From NCBI RefSeq assembly GCF_003672135.1, contig NC_039513.1, positions 13,181,971 through 13,245,970 on the forward strand: DNA of 64,000 bases, read 5' to 3'. Positions 46,261-58,650 of the stretch are shown here, one piece after another. The stretch's first letter is position 1, and each line of letters starts with the position of its first letter. Below the pieces are notes generated by a model. That model did not search any database. It was not told the origin of the DNA and saw only the letters and a list, made by a program, of their open reading frames with translations. This stretch comes from Ooceraea biroi. Its lineage: Eukaryota > Arthropoda > Insecta > Hymenoptera > Formicidae. The position numbers and the translations under genes were made by a program.

Positions 46261-49200
46261 GCACGTACGCGCCGGCACGGCACTGTTTCGATTAATTAAC
46301 TTTAGCCACGAATCTCTCCAACGAGAGGCCGGAAGCGAGGGAGGGGCGCGTCCCGAGAAATTAAATGGCGGGCCAAGGTGTCGGCGACGGAGGTGAGGAC
46401 GGCGGTGAGCGTCCTCCGAGCGACGTCGAAGCTGTCGCCAGGGTCGCGGCTAGGGCTTGTCGAAGTTCTAGTTCGTGACCTGGGAGCAGGTGCCCGCCCG
46501 CGTGTATCCTCCTCCTCCTTCACCCTACAGCCACCCGACTCTGAATGCTCCCAAGTTTCGACGCTTAAATTCTCTGTCAGTACGGCTAACGAGATCAAGC
46601 GAATTAATTCGAGATGATTAATTGGCCGGCGTGCGACGCCGCGAGTAAACAGTCCCGAGGAGACTCGCGTGGATTTTCGACACGGTGGCTTCTGATGGAC
46701 CCATTGAGTCGGTGGACTCTGTGTCCCATGGCGAGACTGCGCCATCACTGCCGTATCAATGGAGTCTTGCGAGCGGCCAGCGCGGAAGAATGGAAAGGAA
46801 GAGAGAAGAGAGGTAAAGAGATCCCGAGTAAGGGGGCTAAGTACACATTTCTTACGCCGTTGTCTCAATACATTTGCACGGCGAGAGAGCTCCAGCGTGA
46901 GCAATGCGCGGCAAGAACCATTATCGTTTTCCGATTGAAATTAATGTACACCGCATATTCTGCTCGTCGCTAAGTAGTGTTTTCTAAACGCTTTATTAAA
47001 ATATTTATTTGCCACAAGAATAGAGGAGGGGTGGATGCACTCGTTAAAATTTACCGTGCACTTCGTAAAATAATAATTATTCGAGCGAACTTTCGACTCG
47101 TCGTCATTAGGCGCGAATCTCGCATCTTCGGTCGGCTTCCTCAGTCTCGCCGACTCGGATGATCGTATTCTTCCCAAATCAATCGCGAGACGGATTTTGC
47201 CCTCTCAAAGATTTATCTTGCAGATCGTATCGAGAATACGCGATTATGATCGATTTAAGGACTTATGTCCGGCAGGGTGAGACCAAAGCTTCGCACCGGT
47301 GCGTGAAAAGAGTATCGCAAGTACGACATTTGTCAAAACAGCGACGACGAGATATTCCCGTTCTCCACTTGGCCTTTGTGCCTCCTCAGACCTTTTTCCC
47401 TCTCCTTCGAAATCGAAATAGTGGCTGAAGCCGTCCATTGCGGAAGAGGAGAGGAAAGGAAAGGCTCGATTGATGTCGGCGGAAACGTTCTCTCGGGACA
47501 CGTCAATTTGGCCGCCTTTCTCGGTCCCTTGCCCTTTTCTCCCCGCCCTGTGCTGACTCCCGTCGCCTTTGCCACTTCTTCACTTCTGACTCTCGCGGAA
47601 TAATGCAGCGATGTGTTTCGTTTTGCTCGGTATTCCATTTTCTTTACTTCTGAAGAGAGAAGGATTTTGCGCGGAGGAACGGGAGATGCAAATGATCGTG
47701 ACTCTCAAAACCCTCGAGCACATTAAAATTTGAAAACCCCCAGATTGCAAATGAGCCCTTCTGGTCACACGCAGTTCCGGGATAGCTAAATAATTTCTTT
47801 CACTCGAATCTTTCTCGCAAAGGAAGGAACGCCCAGATCACGGAAGCTTAAAGTATGTCCATATCCAAGTAGCTGTTCTATTTTTGGAGTCTAAAGATCC
47901 GATCGGCGTACTTTCGGGAGGTCGGCTCGCTCAGCTTCAGACGCTCGGCAGACGCGTGATTTTATGACTCCGAACGACCGCCGAGCATTCGTTTGCAGGT
48001 CCTTAACCCGCGATATCTCGCGCGATGGTCACACATGCGGCTAGGTGTCGACGGACCCGGGTCCGACCGCCTTCTCGTCGCCAGCCGATAAGGAAGCTGG
48101 TAGGAATCGCGGGTTACTTACTGGCGATAACACGCGCCTCCGGGAGCGGACGGAGGCGAACGATTACGCTGTGTGTCGGATTACGCCGCGATTTAATACG
48201 GGGTAAGGGGGGAGAAAGAGAGGAACACAGGGAAAGAGAGTGAATAGCTTGACCACGCGCGGGCGGAAGGCCGCTGTATACCGTGGCGGAAGCGAGGCCC
48301 TACGGGAGACATGGGGAAAGGGACCCCGAGGCTTGACAAATGTCTAATCTTCCGGCGAGACACGTGCGACTCGATTGCGCGAACCTTGGGAATATTAAGT
48401 TCTAATGATACTTCCGTGGGTCGTGAAGGGTCGCGCAGGCACGAGGCAGGAACTGATTTGATCTTTAATATTGCGTCCGTTTAGAGATGAAGTGCGCAGA
48501 ATACAAGTCGATCAGTATGCAAATAAATTTACGTATTATTTCTACTAATGCAGAATCTTGTTTGCACTACGAAATTGAAAAATTGGGACAAAGTTAGATG
48601 AGGCTTTCGTCTGCGAAGGCTCGCGTGCACGAAGAATTTCTATACGGGAAACATATCTTAAATCTCCATCTCGCGCTGCACAAGTTGTGCGGTTTCACAC
48701 AATGACAAAGAGACCATAAGCAATTATGCGAGCAAAACGTTAGGTCTGCGGCGCGGAAGTATCGTGTGTTGCGTGCGCGCTGTCGCGTGTCGATATGTCA
48801 TGTTTATATTTTAAGCACAGCAACTTGAAAAGAATTAGCAAAGATATTGAATACGGACGTGAGCGCAATAAAAACGCAATAGAAATACGTCTCATTGTGA
48901 ATGGCTCGATTAGCAAAATGCTACGGCCATTATTTGTCGGCATTTCCTTGTACTCGATTACTTTTTTACGGCATGTAATCTCTAAATAAAAAAGATGACG
49001 AAGGAAGAAATAGAAAAGACATGGTTGTTTTGCATTTTTTATTTTTGCCAGAATGATTCAACGCGAGAAGTCGATTTTCTTGCAATCATGCTACAAATGC
49101 CTGACTACGTCTCGAATTTATTCCTTCCATCAGTCACTCATACGTCACTGAATAATGCTTTTTATATCTAAAGGAGGATGCTAACATCGAACTGAATCGA

Positions 49201-50320
49201 GAATACATAACGAGGCGTTAATTACATAATAATTAGGCATTGCATACTTAAAATTAAAATGCACGAATGTCCGTTAAAATGAACGAGAGTTCAGCGATGT
49301 ACAATGGAGAAAACAACATCATGGCCGTCTGATCACTCCCTCTCTCTGTCTTTCTCCTATTAATCCTTCACTTGATTATCGAAGCATTGGCATTTGACAT
49401 TGGTATCAGTAAAAGGGATATCGATATCACGTGTACGCGATATGTTACCGAAGACCGATTAATCCGAAGCCCAAAAGATCATCCCAGCCGCTTCTGTCTG
49501 CTTTCCGCCGCAGATACGTACGCGATGTCGCATCGTAAATCAATATCGGAAAACGAATGCGGCGGACGTCACTCTGTGACTTGGCGATATATCCAGGACG
49601 AATGTCCTGGATCCTAGATACCTGTGACATGTTTCTTCTTGCGACGCGTCGTAGAATGACGTCAATTGTTGCGAGACGGTGAAATTTTTAGCGGTCTGCA
49701 TCGCGTCGCGGTTAATGACTTCTTTCGGTTGTTCAATATTATCTCTTTTTTTAAATATATATTTCATATAACGATTTTTGTTACGTAAATGTATAAATAT
49801 ATAAGTAGAATCGCAACTCCCGCGAGACTCCGGTCCGAGATACCAAGAAAGATCGTTAAGTTTCCTGAATGTTGCCCTTGGGTGCATTCTTCGCGAGAGC
49901 ACGAGGAGGAAGCTGCTGGACGATTTAAATTTCTTACGCTCTTTCATAAATAATTTTATATAGCCGCAGCCGGCGATTAACTTGGTGGAATCTCACTTTA
50001 CGGAATTCCTCGGGCCTCAGTCGGAAATTAAAACTGTCTGCAAATAATCTGTTTTAATCCCCACCGTTTGCCCCGAAAGGGGTACATCGTTTTACGTAAC
50101 TTCCGCAAAACAGAGCAGATGCGTTGCTAACGAACGATCAGTTCTCTGTATACGAATAATTGTCACAGTTTTACTTTTTTTACTCACACAGTACAACACG
50201 ATTGCGTGAAAATTAAAGCATTCAACTACCAGTACAAATATCTAACAGAGTTTCTTCTTCTGACACGAGATAAATAGCAAAATAACAAAATTAATTGCAA
50301 GTTTTAATCTCGATTGGTGC
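46261..50320. other. No gene seen
   Basis: Mixed; CpG-rich at 46320-46520 and 48000-48330, AT-rich at 48480-48600 and 49180-49320. A 22 bp palindrome (ATCCAGGAC / GTCCTGGAT) at 49590-49611. No domain-bearing frame. Confidence 0.35.
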
Positions 50321-52230
50321 CTGAATCATAGATAGCAAACGAACATTTTCAAGTAGTAAAAAAGAAGGAACCGAGTCTGAGAAAATTCCTCTTGTCGGTT
50401 ACATCTCACTCCCCGGCGAGGATCGAATTGTTTACGACATCGAGAGGCGCGGTGCCCGAGACGGACGTTAATCGATCTCTTAATTCTACGCGGGCGCCCG
50501 CAAGTGGCGGATCGGGGTGCATGAACTTCCCGGTGAAAAGTCGGAGGGAGCTTCCGAAACTTCGTAAATCCACTCGGATCGGCACTGGCGACGAGAGGGA
50601 AAAAAATGGGATGGCGGCAAGGGAGGGGAAGCGGGCGGGATGAATCCCTGTTATCTGAAGCCGACGATCGCTGTCGGCTCTCGCCACCAAAAAACAAGAG
50701 AGAAACCAACCCCGCGCGGTACCCTCGCCACTCTCGCGCGAGCGTATACGTATTCCCGTCAGAATCTCCTCCGCATCCATGACCATCCGCAAGCTGTCCT
50801 CTTTTCTCCCTCGCGGGGTACCGACTCTCCCGCAGTTCTTCCCAGTAGCCCCCTCCCTGTTCCTCCTCACCCCGCGGGATTCGCCGACTGACGAGCTTCG
50901 ACGAGGAGAGGAGCGACCGGCAAGGACAAATAGAAGAATACGCACTCTCTCGGCGAGAGGAAGGGGTTGCGAGAAAGGCGAGGAACGGTGACGAAAGGCG
51001 CGGAAAGGAAGACAGTGAAAACGAGACCGAACGGTGAAAGAGAGAAAAACAGGGAACAAGACAGAGATGGACGGATAGAGAAGAACGCGGAGTCGACAAT
51101 GTGGCTCGAAAGGGGTTGAAGGGGGAAGAGTAGAGCGCAGCGGCGGAGTAGGGTTGGCCTCGACGGTGTGCATTGAACCCAGGCCGGTATCGAGCCAACC
51201 TACCCAAACCCCGCGATTGCCACCCCTATCACGCTGGTCCTCGCCCCTCCTCCCCCATATACACCCCGCGCACGTACGGTAGGTAGGTAGGTAGGTGCAC
51301 ACACAACGTGCGAGAGAGGCGCGTGTCGTGGTGGCTGCTGCTGCTGTTGCTGTTCTCGGATGCACTGCCGAAGAGCCTGCAGCTCCTCGGTGTGTGTATC
51401 GCCGCCACCGTGTTCGTCGTGGCGCACGAGAGAGAGCCCGGACCTGCCGCAAGCGGAGTCGCAGTGCGCAGTGCACGGGGAGTGTTTACTATCGGCGCGC
51501 ATGCGGCCCGCCGCGCAACCCCCTGGATCCGAGCGATTCATGCTCGCGTCCCGCGTAGGGCGTAGTGGGGAGGGCAACATTGGAAGTGGCGGTCGTGGCA
51601 GAGACCGTGGGGAAGGGGACAACAGGCGAGAAACGGGGGAGGGAGGGCGATAGAACGAGGACGACGTAGAGGGAAGGAGGAACAGAGACGAGCGAGAGAG
51701 GGAAGCGGAAAACGCTAGTGGCCGTTATCGGACATGAGGTAGGAGCAAGAGAGGAATAGACGGTGGAGAGAGAGAGAGGAGGACCGAGGTGCAACCACCG
51801 TGTCGAATAACGGTGGTGGGGAGGGTGACGAGGGGAACAGGGGACCGTCCACGTGGTGGGACCGGGGCCGGGCGGGTGCGAACCGAGAGAGAAAGACAGA
51901 AGTGCGTTCTCCAAGTGGGGAATTCCCCTCGCTAACGTTTTATAAGCGCGTAACCTACACCCTGCATCGTCCTCTCGCCCGCCCGCTCGCCTCGACTCGA
52001 CCGATCGACGACCGGCGGCCGACTGCACACGATGCAACGACGGTCGCGGGCGCCCGTCCACCGCCCGCCCGCCCGCGGCGGGAGAGAAAGTGCAGCGGAT
52101 GCTGCGACACTGGAGCCGGAGCGAGGGTCGAGCGATTAACGATCGTACGGCGCGCTACGCGCCGAGCGCACGGCGAGCGATCGAGCGGCCGCTCCGTCTT
52201 TCGCTATGCGTTTTGCGCGGAATATACGTA
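50321..52230. promoter_or_regulatory. Large CpG-rich island
   Basis: Nearly 2 kb of high-CpG DNA with GA-rich (50920-51090, 51600-51800), GGTA-repeat (51278-51296) and CTG-type (51325-51345) tracts. Very long minus-strand frames (up to 356 codons) are S/R/P-rich and overlap each other in two frames, which marks them as composition artefacts. Likely promoter/5' UTR material; no start or donor stands out. Confidence 0.3.
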
Positions 52231-52355
52231 CGTACGATCGGAATCTGAAGCGAGATTCTGTGTATCTTGAGCAAGAATCTCTGATTGCACGTAATCAGGA
52301 ATAAAGAAAGGAAGGAAGGAGAAAGTTGTGGAGGAAACTTCTGTTGAATTATCTG

Positions 52356-52360
<5 letters not shown>

Positions 52361-52400
<40 letters not shown>
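52361..52400. repeat. (TA)20 microsatellite
   Basis: Forty bases of uninterrupted TA. Confidence 0.95.
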
Positions 52401-52401
<1 letters not shown>

Positions 52402-54700
52402 TATCGTAAAACTAATGTCTGCTTGATTTCTTCTTTGAAAACGACTTGAACAATTTAAAGCTTGAGGAAATCTTAAAGAGATGATTCTTTGATGAATTTT
52501 GAAATATGTAATTCGTGCCATACTTAGCGATAATAGATTTTTTTGTTAACTGAATAGCTGTGATCCATCAAAGAAGACGTATATCTTTCCTTCTCGATAG
52601 GCAACACGAGAAATGAACAGTATCTTCGAACAAGGCTACGTATTGTATAAATGTCTATTGTTAATAGAACACTAGATACTAGATCAGTAATCAGTTTGAA
52701 AAATCCGCGTCATTATGCAAAACAGGTGTAAAAATAAAAAGAGCAAATTATATCGCGGTTCATTATGCAACGCATTCGTTTCTCGCGAACGCCGGCATTC
52801 GGGATAATGAATCAAGCAATGACAAAGTCTGCCATATAAGACGGCGTTCGCTTAGGCAGCAATCTGCGTTGTCACGGCGACAAGCGGAGAATGTTAAACG
52901 CGATTATAAAAACCGCGATGACGGCGACGATAACGCCGCAATCCTATTGACGCTTTTTCGAGATCCGATACATTGTACAGCGCGCGCAAACACTGTGCGC
53001 ACAAATGAATCGAGCAGTCCAATATACATATGTCAAACGAGTTTTCCTAGATTACAGTCTTTAAGGCCTACGTTCAAGGTAAAACCGGCCTGAGTGCGCT
53101 TTATCGTTTCTGTACATAGCTGCATAATGCATAGCTCGCTCGCGCGACGGAGCATGAAATTACTGACGAAAGCGCGAGATCGGATGCCGATCGGTGTTGC
53201 TTGGATCCGTGAATATATCACGGGACATTCGTCCGAGCTTGAGTGTTTCCGAAAAGACTCGACTGTCTGCAAAATTTCGTGCGAAAAGCTGTCCTAAGAA
53301 AATTAATTTTATAAAAGCCTCGATTTTCTGCAAAATAATGACAAGCTTTACAAGATTTACAAAGAAACAATCTATGCCTCTTAAATGAAGCACGCTCCCA
53401 TGACGAACTGAAAACCTTGGCCGTAATAATTAAAAAATTTGCATAATTACAATTCTATGAGGACAAAATGAAATTAATATATTTTCCGCAATTTAATGCC
53501 CGACAAATTATATCTTCGCGTTTTGATGTAACAACTTTACCGCTATGTTGCAGTTATTTGATCCATATTCGGAACCGTAAGTTTTACGAACCATCACGCG
53601 AAACTGCGCTCGTAAAAAGTTCATAATGGGAATAACAGTAGTAAAATGTAGCGATGGTCAGACGCGGCGAGTCCGCGATGCATATTCAATCTTATCGGAA
53701 TGATTATAATTTTGCATTACGCCGTTTTATTAACAAGTTAAAAACACTCGCCCCGCGAATATCGATTATCCGCCGACGCGATACGGAATATCTCTTTATG
53801 GTAAATAAAGCAATTACGCGGATGCATATTGTGTTTCGCGATGAGAGATGCTCGTGCTAATGATTAACTGCCGATTCGTGTCCACGCGCTATTATTCGCG
53901 TTGCGACGCAGTTCCTGCAGCGTGTCAGATAAGAGCTATCGGGACACGATTTAGTTCGTAGCTTTAAAAGTCGCATGCATCGACGATACGAAACAGATAA
54001 CGGCACGTAATAAAGACGGTACCCCCGCGTTTTGTACTATACTTTCAACGTGACTTATCGCGTATCGAAATCTTCGAGTACACGATGTAACATTTTTGGT
54101 GCATTTTAGCGCCATTAATTAAACATGTACGACGTAGCTGACGTATACACAAGACTAATATTCACTTAATCTTTATTAGAATTGTTTTAGAAATGTATCA
54201 ACTACTATAGAAGAGTGCTGGGAAACGGTAATTCTGGATCGCACCGTGTAACTGAATGAATTGTTAATTTCTCCCTGCATTTTTATCGTTGATATTTCGA
54301 GAATAAAACTGATCATGGATGTTCATGGTGGGTTGAAAAATTCATTATTGACTTTCGCGTTTCTCGATTATTCGCGGACGCGTTCATCGATGCACGTATG
54401 CTAAATTATAAAACCGTTTCGGAGAAATCGTAGCCTCAAAACGATACTTTCAAAATTTCGCCACTCGCAGGAAGAGTGTGCTTCGGACACGGTATACTAG
54501 ACGTTTCATAATCCCTCCGTCTCTTTTACAGTAGACTCCACGACCAATTGAAAAAAATCCATATCACTCCAAATAAAAAATTATCTCCGTCTATCTCGAG
54601 ATAAACCGAGAACGAAGACTAATCGAATCGAAACGGTCGAGAGAGATCTCTCCGATGATTCTAAAACAGCTCGATCCTGCTCGATCGATAACAATCCTCC
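52401..54700. other. No gene seen
   Basis: AT-rich sequence with short GC patches. No supported frame, RNA or element. Confidence 0.4.
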
Positions 54701-57500
54701 GATCGCGAGCGAGCAAGCGAAAAATCGAGAGGAACGGCGCGTTTCAGCGCGAGCGCGCTAAAAACAAGGCGTGATTACGTAACCGCGCTCGCTCGCTCGC
54801 TCGCTCGATCGCGCGCGCAGTCCGACGACCTTCCTCTATGGAAAGGATGGATCTGAAATAGCAACGACCCGAATATGGGTCAGCATGCATTGTGGCGCGA
54901 CTCTCCTCGCGCGGAGCGCCGTGCCGCGCCGCCGCATCGCAAGCGGAGAGGCGCGGCGGTGGCGGCTTTTACGCTCACGAAAATAGACACTTTATCAGAC
55001 CGGCTTCTCTAGCCACAGCTCTCCGCTCTGCTCGTCGTCGGATTATAACCGTGCCGTATGAATCGCTCCTCGTTACCGCAATGCCGTTCCCGCTTCCGTC
55101 GCTCTATATCTCGCGTGAATCTTTCAGAGACGGGAATCTCCCGTCGAATCGAGCAACCGGAGCGGTCGATTTTCAGGCGAGCGCGCGCGCTTGTACGTGC
55201 GATCTCTCGAATAGGACTGTTACACTTGATGGTCGAATATGCTGTTTTTCTTCTTTAAATTCGTTAATTTCTTCTTTAAATCTCGTGATTCAATTGCTCG
55301 GAGCAGATAGCAATGACGAGACGACAAATTTAACGAATCAGAAGTAAATAAATCTGCAATGTGCTAATAATAGGAAGATTGGACGTTCAACCGAGATACT
55401 TCACTTTTTTTAAATGTTTTTCACACTAGTCTCATTTTTCTCATCAGTAGATATATGGGTATGACACTGTTGGAAAAATTATGCAATTTATTTGCTCTAT
55501 TTACGATATTTGCTTTTGAGACGTGTGCTTCAGTTTAAGAGGACTTTATTTTCCAAATGTCATGTTTGATCTTTCGACTAAAAGGTAGATAATAAACCGT
55601 GATGTTACAATGTCTGTTGTTTTGTCTTCCAAATCAATTTATCCTATTATTATTATTTTGATAATTAATTGTGATTATTTAAGTAAATTTCAAGCAAGTA
55701 CAAAATTTGTGAATAATTATTTGTCGATAGCAACCTCGTTTTGACCTTTAAAATCGTTTGTCTAACGGAAGAAGCTCATTTACGTGTGGCATGGCCTACA
55801 TAGAACCGAGACACAAAGCACTTCTTAAAAGCACTCGAGTATTTGGCGGAGTGTGCGAGAAAGCGAGAATGAAAGAGGGTCGAAAGGGTGGGAAAATTAA
55901 AAAGGCGAAAGTAGCAGGCAAAAAGAAAAGATGAAGTAGCGTGCAATACACGATAACTGGAGTAGGTCATAAAACATTTTCATGCACTTGTTCGATTTTC
56001 GCTGGTGTGTTAACAAAGAAATACACGTTTATCCATTATTTTAAAAACTCTCATCAAACATATTGTAAAATATTCTTTATTTCAGTTGACAGGAAAGAAT
56101 TGTAAATACGTTCGAGATAATAATTTAGTATCCTTGCAATCATAGTCAAGATATTTTATTAATATGTCGCTAATCTCTCTCAACTTAAAAAAATTAAACA
56201 TTTACGTGATAAATCCAAGTATATATTGAAAATAACTTAATGAAAATTTTTTTCGTTCTCGAACGAGCACCTTTAATCGAAGGTATACCCTGATTAATTA
56301 CTCCTAGAATTCTATTCGAGCTGCATCGCCGAGCACCGAGATGTACCACCGAGTATTACCATCCAGCGAGGCGATTACTTTCGCCAACATTGCATTAGTC
56401 ACGTATTATATTCGCAAAGCCGGGATTTGGACGGAGCTCCGCCGGTTTGGGTTTACAAGTTCGTCTGTTGCAAGTAACTGCACCACAGGCACGAGAGACT
56501 TCCGCGCAATTACCGCGTTCAACAAAACGCGGAAGACAAACAAACGCGACGGAATTATCCAAACGCACGTTGAGTGCACGTCGACGCACGATCTGCATCC
56601 TCGTTTTAATCAGCGAAGTCTCATTCCGAGAGAGAGAGAGAAAGAGAGAGGGAGACATTCGAAGATGAGAGGTTCATAAATTATTACGCAATCTTTTTAT
56701 CTGTCGCGCCGTTTTCAACGGCGCGCGCTCTCGCGCTCGTTTCCGCTCGCGTCCGGTCAAAAGTTTCGGTTTCGCGACCTACTTTCCCTCCCCAAGAAAA
56801 TTCCCGTTCGCGCGGTTGAAAATCCGACGACCGCGGAGGGTAGTTCGAGGCTGAGTATCATGTAGCACATTGCTCGGTACGAAGTACTTCGCGGTGCGGA
56901 GGAGGGAGAGAGAAAAAGGCGAGAGATCTTCAAGAGATCAGCCATGCGAGGAGAATCAAGTTGGAGAGGATGGAGAAAGGAAAAAATGCGACGACAATAC
57001 CGTGATGATGGTGATCGATCTCTCGGGGGTTGGGTCGAGCTATTTTTATACGTGTCCGGCTTACTGCGTTTACCTCGATTAACGCATTAACCGTTGCGTC
57101 GATTACCCCTGACCGGAACGATGTCGTCAACATTGCGTGGATGCAGAGTGTCCCAGAATCCCCGATCAGTTATTCAGCGACGGGTGGAATCTCTGGTGAA
57201 CTTAAATCACGGTTCGACCGGTTCTCAACTGCAGCCGTAAATAGCGATAGTTTCCAAACTCTTCAGTTTGGCAAATGTACAGAAATTAATCAACACTGCA
57301 AAATTAATGGATTGATCCGATTATTCGAATACATGAAATTCGTGATTAAGGATAAATGCTGAATGCAGAGTTGACGCGATTGATTTACTCAGGAAGCATC
57401 GGTGAGTTTAACGGTTGAGGAAAATCTCTGTTCTCCACTTATAACAGCCTAGTAACGCGCCATCGAGACATCGATATCGCGCATACGTGCGCATTGTCAC
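54701..57500. other. GC patch then AT-rich DNA; no supported gene
   Basis: 54700-55220 is CpG-rich with a CGCTCG tandem near 54787-54808. A 151-codon frame at 54892-55347 is arginine/alanine-rich at first and lacks any domain. 55380-56330 is AT-rich; a good acceptor (TTCTTTATTTCAG, ends about 56083) opens a 19-codon frame to a TAG but no matching upstream exon is seen. Confidence 0.35.
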
Positions 57501-58650
57501 ACGCGGTTCACTAATACTCGGCTAGGACGAGCAACGGGGAAGGAAGAGCGGGCTCTAGAGAGTGAGAAAGACGGAAAAGACAGGCGGGAAGAGTGTCGGA
57601 TGAATGTCGGTGCGAGGGACGCCAAGGCGAAGGAGAGAGTATCGGGATGTCGTGGAGGAGAGAACGAGAGAAATGATCGGAGCGAACAGCGGAGCAGGGA
57701 GGAGGAAGAGATGGAGGCAGAGGAAGAGAGGCGCGAAAGAGACAGAAAGAGTGGAGGGACATTGGGGTAGGTCGGACGAAAGCGCGAAGAGAGCGCATCG
57801 CGGAGTCTGACGTACATACGTAAGCGAAGGTGGAGGGAGGGGTGAGAAGGAGAAGGTGGTCGAGTAAGATGGACAGAGAAGAACGGCTGGGGGAAAGAGC
57901 AAAGGAGAAAAAACACGCGAGAAGGAGAAGAGAAGCGAGAGGACGGAGAACACTACACGAGGGAGGGAGGAAAAGAGAAAAACACATGAGGGGTGCGGGA
58001 GGAGAGTCCTCCGCGGAGGGTTTGCGGGCTCCCGCGTCGCCGTTGGGGCCGGCGTTCCTCAACCTTTGCCCCAGAATGCCCCTGGTGGTGCCGATACGCG
58101 ACACTCTTGGTTAATCGCGGCGCGGCGCGGCGCACGGCGTCGCTCGCAATGTCGACGCGGCACCCCTGCGTATATAAAGCACACGGGGCACACGGGAACC
58201 CGGCGCCACCGCGCTCGAAAACGAGCGCCGTTTTCCATTTGAGCACTTCCGGGATATTTACGTTACGAGCGCGTCGGAGACGCGCCGAGGTTCGCCTCGA
58301 CGATGACGTTTCCGGCGTCGCGCGACCCACTTCGCGCCCGCGATCCGCGGCGATCCTCGCTTCTGCGGCTCGCGGAACTCGCATTTCCGCGTGTGCACGA
58401 GGCCGTTCGCGGTGCAATTCGGAGCCCGACTGGATATTTATACCCGTGTCGTGCGTAAATTCACGCCGATGACACCCGCACGCCGTCGCGCTCGATGCGC
58501 TCAGCCGCGCATTCGGGCGTTTATGAGCAAACTTAAACCGGCACTCTCTCATTTTCGCGCCTCGCCCGCTATTCGGGACCGCTCGCAAATGCGTTTTGTC
58601 CTCGCTACGTATTTTCGTCGGTGACGCTTTTACGCGTATCGGGGAGGATC
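57501..58650. promoter_or_regulatory. Long purine-rich tract and CpG island
   Basis: From about 57530 to 57995 the plus strand is strongly purine-rich (GGA/GAGA/GAAG mixtures) for roughly 450 bp, then 58000-58500 is CpG-dense. The minus-strand frames here are S/L-rich repeat translation. Promoter-like composition only. Confidence 0.3.

Noticed and set aside
49590..49611. Short palindrome ATCCAGGAC/GTCCTGGAT
   Set aside because: Nine-base arms with a four-base loop are common in 64 kb; no flanking context gives it meaning.
50326..51476. Long overlapping minus-strand frames of 293 and 356 codons
   Set aside because: Two frames on the same strand are open over the same DNA and both are serine/arginine/proline-rich; this is caused by GC-rich sequence lacking stops, with no domain.
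51308..51565. Frame with a leucine-rich, signal-peptide-like start
   Set aside because: It has no ATG (begins at GTG); the leucines come from a CTG microsatellite.
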